Both the position numbers and the translations under genes were made by a program. A model generated the notes under the pieces. That model did no database searches. It worked only from the letters and a program-made list of their open reading frames with translations, and was not told the origin of the DNA. A stretch of 61,184 bases of DNA, taken from Neisseriaceae bacterium (GTDB lineage: Bacteria; Pseudomonadota; Gammaproteobacteria; Burkholderiales; Neisseriaceae). This document shows positions 1 through 10,923 of the stretch, one piece after another (within the stretch, counting starts at the first letter, position 1; each line of letters opens with the position of its first letter). The stretch lies in NCBI GenBank assembly GCA_017934045.1, contig JAGBKK010000023.1, positions 1-61,184 on the forward strand, read 5' to 3'.

Positions 1-2225
1 ATACCGATTACCGTACGCGTTCCTACCCTATGGGTGATATTTTGGAATCGGATATTTTAACCGTGGGTGATTTGGTTGATGGCAACCCCAGTACAGGTTT
101 TAAAGGGCGTAAACAATTTGTGGTTGCCGCCGCTAATGACGGTATGGCATACATTTTCAAAAGTAATGCTGCTCAAAATACAGTAAATGCATCAACACCT
201 TATAACTTGATGATGACTTATGCACCATCAGCATTGCAACGCCAAAATACCGATGACACTTTGGCAACACATTACAAAAAATTAGCCAAAGAAGATTATG
301 CCCAAACACCTGATAACCCACATTTGTATATGCTCTCTGGTGGTATTTCAGGTCATACTTTGAATAAACCATTCAAAATTGAGTATATGGTGGGTAATGC
401 TGGTCGTGGTGCCAAAGGTTTGTATGCAATGAATATCTCTGCCATTAACGAAAGCAGTGATAGAAATTGGCAAAATACTGTTCCTTTATTTGACGCTGGT
501 GCTCATCGTGGTGGCAACGAAAGCCAAATGGGCTACACCGTGGGTTATTCTATGAACGAACGCTTTGGTCAAAATGTATTAACCAAAGACAGTAGCGGAA
601 AATTCGAGCGTTCTGTTGATAACGGCATTCATATGTACACTGCTGTGGGTAGTGGTTTCAGCACCAAAACCGATTTGGAAAAACAAGAAACCGCTTTGTA
701 TATCTATGACACTTTCGGCGGTGCTGATGTAGGTATTGAGGGCTGCGGTTATGATAAAACAACGCTGACAAGTAATCACAAAAACAGTGTTTCTTGTGTG
801 GGTTCAAAAGAAAAACGCGGTCAATTGGTTACCAAAGTAAGTTTGGGCAACACGGGCGGTTTAGCAACCCCAGCGTTATATGATGTTGATGGCGACCATG
901 TCATGGATTACATATTTGCTGGTGATTACTCTGGTAATATGTACCGTTGCGATGTGCGTGATTACCAAAAAGTTTCGTGTAGTATGATCTTCAAAGGCAG
1001 TAAAGATCGTCCTGTTACTTCTGCACCCATTATCGCTCGCTTGGATAATGGTGAGTTTGTGGTTACTTGGGGTACAGGCAGTGATATGTTCCCTGCGGAT
1101 ATTACCGAAAACAAACGCCAAGCATTGTATGCGGTTTATCAAAAATTCGATGAACTGAACAATATCGATAAAGAGTACGCAGGCAAAACCTTTACTGAAA
1201 ATGATTTGCTCAAACAAGACATTACCAGTTCAAAAGGTTCTTGGGAAACATACGACTTGCAACGCACTGTTGATGGTGAATATAAAAACGGTAGCAAAAT
1301 GCGTAATGGCGATGGCACATTAGCATACCAAGGTTGGATGCTGGAATTAGATGCCACCAAAGGCGAACGCGTGGTTACTCGTCCAATGTTGGTTTTGCGT
1401 ACCGTGTATTACACAACGCGTGTCTATGGCAAAGTGGATAAAACCGTAGGTCATGACAGCAGTTGGAATGAAAATTGGACTGAAAGTGAGTGGATTGCTA
1501 ACGACTGGAAAACAACAGGTTGGCAAGACATAACCACTGGTGGGGTAACTGTGTGTAGCACCAATGATGACGATATTCAAAATGGTCGTGGTGGTTGGTC
1601 GATCAAACAGTTAATTGATGAAAGTAGCATTGCAACTGCTGCGGCATCTACCGACAAATGTACCAATCACTCTTCAACAAGCACAACGGTAACACAAAAA
1701 TACCAAAGTACTTGTACGGAAGGTAATAGCAAACAAATTCAATGGACTAAAAATATTGACGGCAGTGTTGCAGAACAATACAGTGCAATATTCCAGTTGG
1801 ATATTGGTACAGGTTCCACGATTAACCCAAGAAAAACAAATACCTATGTTTTGTTAGGCTCTGACAAAACCGATTCGTCTAATCCTTATATTGCTGGTGA
1901 TAGTGTTACTTCTTTAATCTCATCAATGAGCTTTCCAGGTTTTGTTTCGTGGCGACTTCATGACCCAGAACGCAAGGGTATGAATTTCGACAAACACAAC
2001 AACCAATACGACAGTGGTATTCATGCTGATATTAAAAAAGAAGTTCATATCGAATTGGAAAATACCAATGTGATGAAACGCGATAATAACTGTGCACCTG
2101 ATGATGGTGAAATCAAGTATGCATTGATGGGACGGGGTCAGAAAGATCAATATTTCTTGGGCGGTAATAAGAATATTGTTATTGCCAACTGTCTGCGTCG
2201 TATTTCTTGGCGTGAAATTTATTAA
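1..2225 (+). CDS. pilC: PilC/PilY1-type type IV pilus tip/biogenesis protein, 3' part only
   Basis: The reading frame is open from base 3 with no stop before the window edge, so this is the C-terminal part (about 740 residues) of a longer protein. It matches the PilC/PilY1 family, outer-membrane or tip proteins needed for type IV pilus extension and adhesion. A PilY1-type calcium-binding loop, DVDGDHVMD, lies at about 882-908, followed by the propeller-like stretch FAGDYSGNMYRCDV; the family's C-terminus is recognisable as CLRRISWREIY. Several cysteine pairs in the C-terminal half fit a secreted, disulfide-bonded protein. A hairpin terminator follows directly, so it is the last gene of its unit. 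Family call is firm; whether it acts as adhesin or only in pilus assembly cannot be read here. Confidence 0.93.
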   Translation, partial: TDYRTRSYPMGDILESDILTVGDLVDGNPSTGFKGRKQFVVAAANDGMAYIFKSNAAQNTVNASTPYNLMMTYAPSALQRQNTDDTLATHYKKLAKEDYAQTPDNPHLYMLSGGISGHTLNKPFKIEYMVGNAGRGAKGLYAMNISAINESSDRNWQNTVPLFDAGAHRGGNESQMGYTVGYSMNERFGQNVLTKDSSGKFERSVDNGIHMYTAVGSGFSTKTDLEKQETALYIYDTFGGADVGIEGCGYDKTTLTSNHKNSVSCVGSKEKRGQLVTKVSLGNTGGLATPALYDVDGDHVMDYIFAGDYSGNMYRCDVRDYQKVSCSMIFKGSKDRPVTSAPIIARLDNGEFVVTWGTGSDMFPADITENKRQALYAVYQKFDELNNIDKEYAGKTFTENDLLKQDITSSKGSWETYDLQRTVDGEYKNGSKMRNGDGTLAYQGWMLELDATKGERVVTRPMLVLRTVYYTTRVYGKVDKTVGHDSSWNENWTESEWIANDWKTTGWQDITTGGVTVCSTNDDDIQNGRGGWSIKQLIDESSIATAAASTDKCTNHSSTSTTVTQKYQSTCTEGNSKQIQWTKNIDGSVAEQYSAIFQLDIGTGSTINPRKTNTYVLLGSDKTDSSNPYIAGDSVTSLISSMSFPGFVSWRLHDPERKGMNFDKHNNQYDSGIHADIKKEVHIELENTNVMKRDNNCAPDDGEIKYALMGRGQKDQYFLGGNKNIVIANCLRRISWREIY

Positions 2226-2246
2226 TTATGTCTCTTCTTTGAATAT

Positions 2247-2271
2247 ACCGCCCTTTATAGGGCGGTTTTTT
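2247..2271 (+). terminator. Rho-independent terminator of pilC
   Basis: A 7-bp stem (ACCGCCC / GGGCGGT) with loop TTTATA is followed by a T run, 21 bases after the pilC stop codon. Confidence 0.9.
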
Positions 2272-2286
2272 CCACGAAAATAACGA

Positions 2287-2393
2287 TATAGTCGTTAAAC
2301 TTCAAAACACTAATGCGTTGGTACGCCTTGCTGTATTATTTATACTGTCGTAGGCAAAGCCGCCTGTTATTGTTTTGAAGTTTAACGACTATA
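2287..2393. mobile_element. Correia-like element (CREE homologue), 107 bp
   Basis: A 107-bp element bounded by a perfect 23-bp terminal inverted repeat that begins TATAGTCGTTAAACTTCAAA and ends in the reverse complement. Its core, GCGTTGGTACGCCTTG then CTGTATTATTTATACTGTC, resembles the core of Neisseria Correia elements (TATAGTGGATTAA termini, GTACTATTTGTACTGTC core), and the length equals the short Neisseria form. The ends carry TA, consistent with TA target duplication. It lies between the pilC terminator and thyA. Confidence 0.8.
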
Positions 2394-2487
2394 AATTGAT
2401 TGTTCAGGCAGCCTGAAAAACAGTAAAATAGCACTTTCGATGATACAATAAATAATTCAATTTATTGATTTTTAAGGATTTTCAAAA

Positions 2488-3282
2488 ATGCAAGCATATT
2501 TAGATTTAATGCAATATGTTTTGAACAATGGTGTGGATAAGCAAGACCGCACAGGTACTGGCACGCGTTCGGTGTTTGGTTACCAAATGCGGTTTCATTT
2601 GCAAGACGGTTTTCCGCTTTTAACTACCAAGAAATTGCATTTGAAATCAATTATTTATGAATTACTGTGGTTTTTGCGTGGCGATACCAATATCAAGTAT
2701 TTGAAAGACAACGGCGTATCCATTTGGGACGAGTGGGCTGATGACAACGGCAATTTAGGGCGTGTGTATGGCGCTCAATGGCGTTCGTGGCAAGGGGCAG
2801 ACGGCAAAGTTGTTGATCAAATATCTGATTTAATTCAACAAATTAAAACCAATCCTGACAGCCGCCGTTTGATTGTCTCGGCGTGGAATGTGGCAGAAAT
2901 AGACAAAATGGCTCTGCCGCCTTGCCATTGCTTGTTTCAGTTTTATGTGGCAAACGGTCGCTTGTCGTGCCAGTTGTATCAACGCAGTGCGGATATTTTC
3001 TTGGGTGTGCCGTTTAATATTGCGTCTTATGCCTTGCTGACGATGATGATTGCCCAAGTGTGTGGTTTAACCGCAGGCGATTTTGTGCATACGCTTGGAG
3101 ACGCTCATTTGTATAGCAACCATTTTGAACAAGCCAAATTGCAGTTGCAACGCACCCCAAAGACGCTCCCTGAAATGGTGATTAACCCACAGGTAAAAAG
3201 CATTTTTGACTTTCAATATACGGATTTTGAATTAAAAAATTACCATCCTGATCCGCATATTAAAGCGGCAGTGGCGGTGTAA
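2488..3282 (+). CDS. thyA: Thymidylate synthase
   Basis: Cytosolic enzyme that methylates dUMP to dTMP using methylene-tetrahydrofolate. The 264-residue length equals the E. coli enzyme. Visible motifs are the N-terminal phosphate-binding RTGTGTRS (about residues 21-28), the catalytic cysteine in LPPCHC (Cys146), the [10 protein letters not shown] loop (about 125-134) and the dUMP-binding [17 protein letters not shown] stretch. AAGGA lies 10 bases before the ATG. A DUS (about 2404) and a Correia-like element lie upstream. It faces the converging moeB-like gene; the short gap between them holds another DUS. Confidence 0.98.
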   Translation: MQAYLDLMQYVLNNGVDKQDRTGTGTRSVFGYQMRFHLQDGFPLLTTKKLHLKSIIYELLWFLRGDTNIKYLKDNGVSIWDEWADDNGNLGRVYGAQWRSWQGADGKVVDQISDLIQQIKTNPDSRRLIVSAWNVAEIDKMALPPCHCLFQFYVANGRLSCQLYQRSADIFLGVPFNIASYALLTMMIAQVCGLTAGDFVHTLGDAHLYSNHFEQAKLQLQRTPKTLPEMVINPQVKSIFDFQYTDFELKNYHPDPHIKAAVAV

Positions 3283-3315
3283 TTTTTTGGCTTTAATCTT
3301 TCAGGCTGCCTGAAA

Positions 3316-4059
3316 CTATTGTGTGCCACACACACAACAATCAGGATTTTTATTTAATGTCAGCGTTTGCCAACGGTTTGTTTTGGCGTTGAAGATTTGC
3401 ATTTTGCCGTGCAAATTGGGTAAGCCCATTAAGGTTTTTAGCACTTCTGCCGCTTGTAGTGTGCCGATTATGCCGACAAGCGGAGCGAATACGCCAAATG
3501 TGGCACAGTTTTCACCCTGTTGTGGCGTATCGGGGAAAATACAGGCGTAGCAAGGTTGTTCAGGCTGCCTGAAATCAAAAGTGGTCAGTTGCCCTGTAAA
3601 ACCGCTTACTGCCCCTGAAATCAGCGGTTTTTGGGCAGAAAAAGCGGCAGCGTTAATGGCGTGGCGAGTGGGAAAGTTGTCGGTACAATCAACAATTATA
3701 TCAACGGCTTGTGAGATTTCGTTTAATTCTTTTTGTCCCACTCTTTGCGTCATCACTTGCACTTTGCAATCTGTATTGCGTTCTTGCAAATAGCGTGCGG
3801 CGGTTTCGGCTTTCAGGCAGCCTTGCTCGTTGTTTGTGTATAAAACTTGTCGTTGCAAGTTGGATAACTCGATTTTGTCGTCATCAATTAAAAGCAGTTT
3901 GCCCACACCTGAACTTGCCAAATACGGCAAAACCGCACACCCCAAACCGCCACAGCCAACCACCGCCACAGCAGATTGTGCTAATTTTTCTTGACCGTGC
4001 AAGCCGATTTCGTCTAATAAAATATGACGAGAATAGCGTAAAAGTTGTGCGTCATTCAT
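3316..4059 (-). CDS. moeB: MoeB/ThiF/HesA-family sulfur-carrier adenylyltransferase
   Basis: A 247-residue E1-like enzyme that adenylates the C-terminus of a ubiquitin-like sulfur carrier (MoaD in molybdopterin or ThiS in thiamine synthesis). Seen directly: the opening RYSRHILLDEIG, the nucleotide loop VVGCGGLGC (about residues 34-42), the acidic strand LLIDDDKIELSNLQRQVLY, VDCTDNFPTRHAIN, and zinc cysteines in CYACIFP and CCVCG at the C-terminus. There is no rhodanese domain. A DUS inside the gene encodes FRQPEQ. It is last in a minus-strand run pyrG-kpsC-moeB, 19 bases after kpsC, the gap being a DUS. No molybdopterin or thiamine gene is nearby, so MoeB versus ThiF cannot be settled here. 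Confidence 0.88.
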   Translation of the reverse strand: MNDAQLLRYSRHILLDEIGLHGQEKLAQSAVAVVGCGGLGCAVLPYLASSGVGKLLLIDDDKIELSNLQRQVLYTNNEQGCLKAETAARYLQERNTDCKVQVMTQRVGQKELNEISQAVDIIVDCTDNFPTRHAINAAAFSAQKPLISGAVSGFTGQLTTFDFRQPEQPCYACIFPDTPQQGENCATFGVFAPLVGIIGTLQAAEVLKTLMGLPNLHGKMQIFNAKTNRWQTLTLNKNPDCCVCGTQ

Positions 4060-4078
4060 TTTCAGGCTGCCTGAAAGA

Positions 4079-6112
4079 TTATTTCATCAATAAAACTTTA
4101 ACTAATTGTTTTATTTTACCAAAATTTCTACTGAAAAAATTGCGGTGAATTTTGCCGCCGCCTGTGTTTTGTTTTTGGGCAAGTAAGCATAAAGCGGCAT
4201 TTTCGGCAGTGATGAATTGTTGTGTTTGGGGGTGAATGTAGGCAGGATAGGCAACAAGCGTTGCCCATACTAATTGCCACAATTCAAGGCAGCGGTTTCG
4301 GCGTTCGCACGCAACTTCATCAACCGTTAAACCCCAACCTGCGTAAAACGGTATGCCGTAACAATGCACTTTTTTATGGCGAATTAGGGCTTCAAAACCT
4401 GTGAGCGAAGTCATCGTATGCACTTCGTCTGCGGCTTCAATGCAAGAGAAAATATCGGCATTTGTGGCAATTTCATCGGCGTATTTGTGGCATTCATCAA
4501 GCGGAATATGCCCCACACGGTTGCCCGATAACACATCGGGGTGCGGTTTGTAGATAATATAAGCGTTTGCGTTGTTTTCTCGCACGGCTTTGAGTAAATC
4601 TAAATTTGTGCGAATGTTGGGCGAGCCTAATTGCACGCTCATATCGTCTTCCACTTGTCCTGGCACCAACAACACCCTTTTGCCTGCCGCATTTGGGGCA
4701 ATTTCTGTCCCTTGAATATTGTATTTGCTGATTTTGTTTTTTTGTAATAATTCTATTAAGACTTGTATATCTTGTTGATTTTTATTATTAAATTGATAAT
4801 TTTGTAATATATTTTCTAATCGTGATGGACGGTTGGGGTCAAAATAAATGCCTGCGTCATCAAACACCAAAGACAGGGGGGCAACCAAGTTAGAACCCAA
4901 GCCCACTGACCGCAAAAAGCCGTCTTCCATATGCAATAAGGGCAGATGATTAGCCGCCGCAAACTGTTCTGCCGCCTTGTTTTTTACGCCCCACACCACG
5001 ATTTTGGTTTTTTTAGATAAGTCTTTGATTTTATGAATAGAAGAAACAAAATGCACACGACATTCAGGTAGCCTGAAATATGGCAATGCGGCAGCTTTTT
5101 TCCATAAAGAAAAACCTACGCAATACACTTCACCACGCACCAGATTGTGAAAATTTTTTATATATATCAAATAGTTAATAATTTCAACCAGTGTAGTGCG
5201 TTCCCCTGCCGTATTCACATAACGACAATAATCAAAATACGCCGCCGAAAAAAGTTGTTCAATGGTGCGTGGCTCGCGTCTGTCGGAGTGTTGCAAGCGG
5301 TGTATTTCAGGGTGCCTATCATCCGTCAAACCCCAGCCCGCATACCACGCCGCACCAAACACCGTAACCGACTTCCCACACAACAAGGCTTCAAACCCCA
5401 TTTGCGAACACACGCAATAAACACGATCCACTTGTTGCAATAAATCAATCGGATTAGCATTGTCATACAACAGTGTAACCCCTTGTTTTTTCGCTATTTC
5501 CGTTAAATAACCTTGTCGCTTACCACTGAATACATCAGGGTGCGTTTTGACGATAATTTGTGCGTTCGGATTTTCTTCACAGGCTGCCTGAAACATTTGT
5601 GTGAATGTATTTTTATCAGACTTTGCCCCAGCAATCGACACATCACCATAAGTTTGATCAATCACCAAAACTCGTGGCTGATTGTTTTGGTTTGTTTCAG
5701 GCAGCCTAAAACTTGGGGCAAGATTGTATTTAGATAATTTATTTTGAATAATTAAATCAATCGCTTGGCGTGCTTTTTCGCCATCTACTTCACCGCGTAA
5801 AATAAGTTTTTCCAAACGAGACGGCGTGGCAATATCGTAATAAATGCCCAAATCATCAACACACAACGACAACGGCGGCGTATCGCCCAAACCTAATGAA
5901 CGCAAAAAACCGTCTTCAAGTGCTACAAATGGCACACCTTTTTTCGCCGCCATTTGGCGTGCCTTGTTTGTGGTTGGACGATTGCCCCAGCCGATAACAA
6001 TATCGGCATTACCCAGCGTTTTGCAGACCGTAAAATCAGGAGATAAAAATGCCGACAAATACGGAATTTTTTTTATTCCATACGAATGCCAATGAATATA
6101 AGCGAATTTCAT
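4079..6112 (-). CDS. kpsC: KpsC/LipA-type capsule linker Kdo transferase (two-domain)
   Basis: A 677-residue protein with two homologous halves, each carrying a capsule-synthesis signature: EDGFLRSLGLGD in the first half and EDGFLRSVGLGSN in the second, each followed by a DDAGIYFD-type strand (DDLGIYYD in the first) and by TYGDVSIAGA or QVEDDMSVQLGS. This is the layout and length of KpsC (LipA in meningococcus), the inner-membrane-associated enzyme that builds the beta-Kdo linker on phosphatidylglycerol for group 2 capsule export. Two DUS-derived peptides, FRLPE, sit in predicted loops. It lies between pyrG (22 bases away) and moeB with no kpsS, kpsF, kpsD or polymerase gene in the window, so it is either an orphan or the capsule genes lie elsewhere. 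Confidence 0.9.
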   Translation of the reverse strand: MKFAYIHWHSYGIKKIPYLSAFLSPDFTVCKTLGNADIVIGWGNRPTTNKARQMAAKKGVPFVALEDGFLRSLGLGDTPPLSLCVDDLGIYYDIATPSRLEKLILRGEVDGEKARQAIDLIIQNKLSKYNLAPSFRLPETNQNNQPRVLVIDQTYGDVSIAGAKSDKNTFTQMFQAACEENPNAQIIVKTHPDVFSGKRQGYLTEIAKKQGVTLLYDNANPIDLLQQVDRVYCVCSQMGFEALLCGKSVTVFGAAWYAGWGLTDDRHPEIHRLQHSDRREPRTIEQLFSAAYFDYCRYVNTAGERTTLVEIINYLIYIKNFHNLVRGEVYCVGFSLWKKAAALPYFRLPECRVHFVSSIHKIKDLSKKTKIVVWGVKNKAAEQFAAANHLPLLHMEDGFLRSVGLGSNLVAPLSLVFDDAGIYFDPNRPSRLENILQNYQFNNKNQQDIQVLIELLQKNKISKYNIQGTEIAPNAAGKRVLLVPGQVEDDMSVQLGSPNIRTNLDLLKAVRENNANAYIIYKPHPDVLSGNRVGHIPLDECHKYADEIATNADIFSCIEAADEVHTMTSLTGFEALIRHKKVHCYGIPFYAGWGLTVDEVACERRNRCLELWQLVWATLVAYPAYIHPQTQQFITAENAALCLLAQKQNTGGGKIHRNFFSRNFGKIKQLVKVLLMK

Positions 6113-6134
6113 AAGGTTTCAGGCTGCCTGAAAG

Positions 6135-7784
<1,650 letters not shown>

Positions 7785-7974
7785 TTAAGTTGAATAGGCG
7801 ATTTTACCGCAAAAGCGAAGTATAAAAAACAACTTTCAGGCAGCCTGAATAATCAGATAAGATTTCAACCAACAAAACTTTATTGTGTATCAATTTTTTA
7901 CACAATCGCTTAAAATATCTGCCATTGTCCTTTATACTATTACCCTAATTAGCGTTTCACTCGGAGTGCTTACT

Positions 7975-9369
7975 ATGAGCGAAAAAAATACACCGCAACC
8001 TGAAAACAAGGATATGCCCAATATCACGATGAACGATTTGCAAGAAAACAAATCGGACAATCAACCTACGCCAAAAAAAGAAAAAGTCAAAATCGAACGC
8101 CGCCCCAAAGAACCTGAAACGCCAGCTGCTCCTGTGGTGATTAAGCAAGGCGGTGGTAAAGGGTGGGCGGCTTTGGCGTTGTTGTTTTCCTTGGTTGCTT
8201 TGGGGGCGTCTGGCTTTTTGTTTGTTGAGGGGCAGAATGTGTTGCAAAACGCACAGCGAGATTACGCTCATCAACTGGACAAAGCCGCTTTGGGCGAAAG
8301 CGATAACGCTCGCCGCTTAAATCAGTCGATAGATACGCAACAAAAATTAGAACAGCATTTTCGGGCATTAGATGACAGTGTTCGCCAAACGCAGAATGCT
8401 TTAACGGCAACGCAAACGCAATACCAGTCGCTCTCAAACGACCGTTTGCAGTGGCTGATTAACGAAACCGACTACACGCTAAACGCCACTTCGCAACAGA
8501 TTTTGTGGCACGGCAATTCGCCTGCGGTGATTGATACGCTCACTGCTTTGGAGCAACGCTTATCCGCCTTTGATTTTCCTGAATTACTGCCCTTGAAAAA
8601 AGCCATTAGCGATGATTTATCGGCATTGAAAGCACGCCCTGCGGTGAATACCGTGGCGGTTTCTTTGCGTTTGGAACGCTTGTTGGCGGATACGGAAAAT
8701 CTGCCCTTGTTAATAGACAGATTATTCAAAGAAAACACGCCGCAACCGATTGATTTGGCTGAAAATCAGGGCGTATGGTATAAAAATCTGTGGCAAACCG
8801 CCAAAGACAATATGGGCAATTTGGTGCAAATTCGCAAAATTGATAATCCAGACATTATGGCGTTGTCGGCGGATCAAGTTTATTTTATTCGTAAAAACAT
8901 AGAGTTACGATTACTTGACGCACGCCTTGCCTTAATGCAACACCAATCTGCCATTTATCAAGATGATTTGCAAGCCGTGCTTACCGAAGTGAATCGTCAT
9001 TTTGATACCAATCACCCTGCGGTGAAAGCGTGGTTAGCCGAAGCACAACAGTTAAAAGATACGGATATTAGCCGCGAGCAAGACGGCGATATGCTGAAAA
9101 ACAGTTTATCGGCAGTGCGAAAACTCAAACAAAGCAATATTTCGCTGTCTGAAACGCCTGCACAAACCTTGCCTAATCCGCCGCCTGCGGTGGAAGTGGT
9201 GCCGCCTATGCCTGATTTATCCAGCAACACTGCGGACACACCTGCGGCAGAAACGCAACCTGAAACACCAGCAACGAACGCACCTGCCAACACGCCGCCT
9301 GAAAACACACCTGAAACGCAGCCTGAAACACCGTCTGAACCTACCGATAATGGAGGGACACCAGCATGA
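7975..9369 (+). CDS. hemX: HemX-like membrane protein of the heme pathway
   Basis: HemX-family protein, usually encoded with hemD and hemY and often annotated as uroporphyrinogen C-methyltransferase although this branch lacks a convincing methylase domain. From the ATG at 7975 it has 464 residues: an acidic/proline-rich cytoplasmic N-terminus, one membrane segment at about 64-84 (WAALALLFSLVALGASGFLF), a long helical domain, and an extreme Pro/Thr/Glu/Ala-rich tail over the last 60 residues. I chose 7975 because CGGAG stands before it; the frame is open back to a GTG at 7885 with no ribosome site. A weak promoter (TATACT at 7933-7938) lies between. hemY overlaps by 4 bases. No hemD is adjacent, unlike in Neisseria. 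Confidence 0.85.
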   Translation: MSEKNTPQPENKDMPNITMNDLQENKSDNQPTPKKEKVKIERRPKEPETPAAPVVIKQGGGKGWAALALLFSLVALGASGFLFVEGQNVLQNAQRDYAHQLDKAALGESDNARRLNQSIDTQQKLEQHFRALDDSVRQTQNALTATQTQYQSLSNDRLQWLINETDYTLNATSQQILWHGNSPAVIDTLTALEQRLSAFDFPELLPLKKAISDDLSALKARPAVNTVAVSLRLERLLADTENLPLLIDRLFKENTPQPIDLAENQGVWYKNLWQTAKDNMGNLVQIRKIDNPDIMALSADQVYFIRKNIELRLLDARLALMQHQSAIYQDDLQAVLTEVNRHFDTNHPAVKAWLAEAQQLKDTDISREQDGDMLKNSLSAVRKLKQSNISLSETPAQTLPNPPPAVEVVPPMPDLSSNTADTPAAETQPETPATNAPANTPPENTPETQPETPSEPTDNGGTPA

Positions 9370-10574
9370 GAGCGTTAGTGTGGATTATTCTCTTGTTTGC
9401 CGCCGCCGTGGGATTAGCGGTGTTAAGCCAACATTATCAAGGCACGGCACACATTATTTTGGCAAATACGCAATATTCAATGAATTTGAATACGCTGATT
9501 ATCGGCTTGCTGTTGCTGTGGTTGGTGCTGCACATTCTCATTAAAACCGCCAAAACCATTGCAGGTTTGCCAGGCGGATTTCGCCGTTGGGGGCGTAAAA
9601 ACCGCTTGCGTCAAGCCGACCAAGCCTTAAATGACGCAGGCATGGCGTTTTTCTCTGGACAATATGCCCAAACTGAAACCCACATTCTCAAATTATTAAA
9701 CAACAAAGACGCAGGCGAAAAACTGCCGTTGGCTTTGGTATTAGCGTCCTACGCCGCCAACGCCGCAGGCGATACCGTCAGTCGTGATAAGTTTTTAACC
9801 AAATTAGAAAAGCAACCTGAAAAATACCGCCTGCCGTCTCGCCTGTTAATGGCAGAAAATGCGTTAAGCAAGGGCGATTACGCCACGGCACGCACCAATA
9901 TTTTAGCGGCACTCAAAATTGCCCCTGATTCCCTGCCTGCCGTGCGTTTGGATTTACGCCGCACCTTGGCAGAAAAAGACCATGAAGGTACCCTGAAAAA
10001 TATTGCCATATTGCAAAAAAAGAAAGCCATAAGCCAAGAAGAAGCGGCATTAGGCAAACAATCTGCCGTGCAGATAATGTTAAAAAATATAAATAATATC
10101 AAAGACTTAAAACGCTGCCTGAAACCTTTTTCCGATAACGAAAAACACGGCATTTTGGCACTTGATATTGCCCAGTCTTTGCGTTCAATGGGACAGTTAA
10201 AAGAAGCGGTAAAACACATTCGCACCGCCTACAAACACCAACCCAACCCAGAATTACTGCACATTTTAAGTGAAGTGTTCCCCTATCTGCCCGATGCCGA
10301 CCGCAAAAAATTGTTAGAAGATGCCGAACGCCGTTTGACGGACGATAAAAACAACATTGACTTGTTGAATATGGCAGCCAAAATGGCAGAAAACGAACAC
10401 ATTTGGGGCAAAGCCCAACACTGGTTGGAACAAGCGATTGTTATTAACGACACGCCTACTCTTCACTTGGCATTAGCCAAAGTTTTCGCCGACAGCGGCA
10501 GAGCCGATATGGCAGAACAACAAAGAGCGATTGCATTGCAACAGTTAACAGCAGAAAATGCTGATAATGAATAA
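9366..10574 (+). CDS. hemY: HemY-like inner membrane protein with tetratricopeptide-type repeats
   Basis: A 402-residue protein of the proteobacterial HemY family, thought to aid late heme synthesis at the inner membrane; its biochemical role is not settled. Two N-terminal membrane segments are visible (about residues 1-18 and 40-58), the start MRALVWIILLFAAAVGLAVL being typical. After FRRWGRKNRLRQADQAL comes a helical repeat region with the late TPR-like segments NIDLLNMAAKMAENEHIWGKAQHWLEQAI and PTLHLALAKVFADSGRADMAEQQ. Its ATG overlaps the hemX stop (ATGA), so the two genes are translationally coupled. A DUS and a pair of large palindromic repeats follow. Confidence 0.9.
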   Translation: MRALVWIILLFAAAVGLAVLSQHYQGTAHIILANTQYSMNLNTLIIGLLLLWLVLHILIKTAKTIAGLPGGFRRWGRKNRLRQADQALNDAGMAFFSGQYAQTETHILKLLNNKDAGEKLPLALVLASYAANAAGDTVSRDKFLTKLEKQPEKYRLPSRLLMAENALSKGDYATARTNILAALKIAPDSLPAVRLDLRRTLAEKDHEGTLKNIAILQKKKAISQEEAALGKQSAVQIMLKNINNIKDLKRCLKPFSDNEKHGILALDIAQSLRSMGQLKEAVKHIRTAYKHQPNPELLHILSEVFPYLPDADRKKLLEDAERRLTDDKNNIDLLNMAAKMAENEHIWGKAQHWLEQAIVINDTPTLHLALAKVFADSGRADMAEQQRAIALQQLTAENADNE

Positions 10575-10610
10575 AATTCAGGCTGCCTGAAAATAAAACA
10601 GTATCTCCGT

Positions 10611-10806
10611 AGGGTGGGTCTTCAACACACCAAGCAAACCGCAGGTTTGCATAACACCTATCGGCGTTGCGGTGGGTTGAAACCCACCCTACGACTTATA
10701 TAGCAAGGTAGGTGGGCAACTTGTTGCCCACGCTTTTGAATACAACTTTTTATTTGAATCTATTGATTATTCAACAAACTGCGTGGGCAATAAATTGCCC
10801 ACCCTA
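10611..10806. repeat. Two REP-like inverted repeats filling the hemY-anmK gap
   Basis: The 349-base gap between hemY and anmK has no credible gene. It holds two long imperfect palindromes. The first begins GTAGGGTGGGTCTTCAA (10611) and ends GTTGAAACCCACCCTAC (about 10692); the second begins GGTAGGTGGGCAACTTGTTG (about 10709) and ends GCAATAAATTGCCCACCCTA (about 10806). The same GTAGGGTGGG termini recur at 16432, 40339 and 45649, so this is a dispersed family. DUS copies flank the region at 10577 and 10898. Confidence 0.75.
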
Positions 10807-10923
10807 CACTTGCTGTCGTTACTACCGTGTTTTCCACGCAAATTGCATTTATTACAAAATCATCTTGCCGACAAGGTATAATCTTATATCTAATTTTCAG
10901 GCAGCCTGAAAAGTCCGAACACT

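Noticed and set aside
2403-2419. DUS copies as integration (att) sites
   Set aside because: They are spread evenly across core and accessory DNA and match known uptake words; no integrase is present.
7885-7974. Longer N-terminus for HemX from a GTG at 7885
   Set aside because: No ribosome site precedes it, the added part overlaps a likely promoter, and the ATG at 7975 has CGGAG and a typical HemX start.
8141-8437. Minus-strand frames in hemX and similar frames in pilC
   Set aside because: They are shadows of the coding strand, with no ribosome sites.
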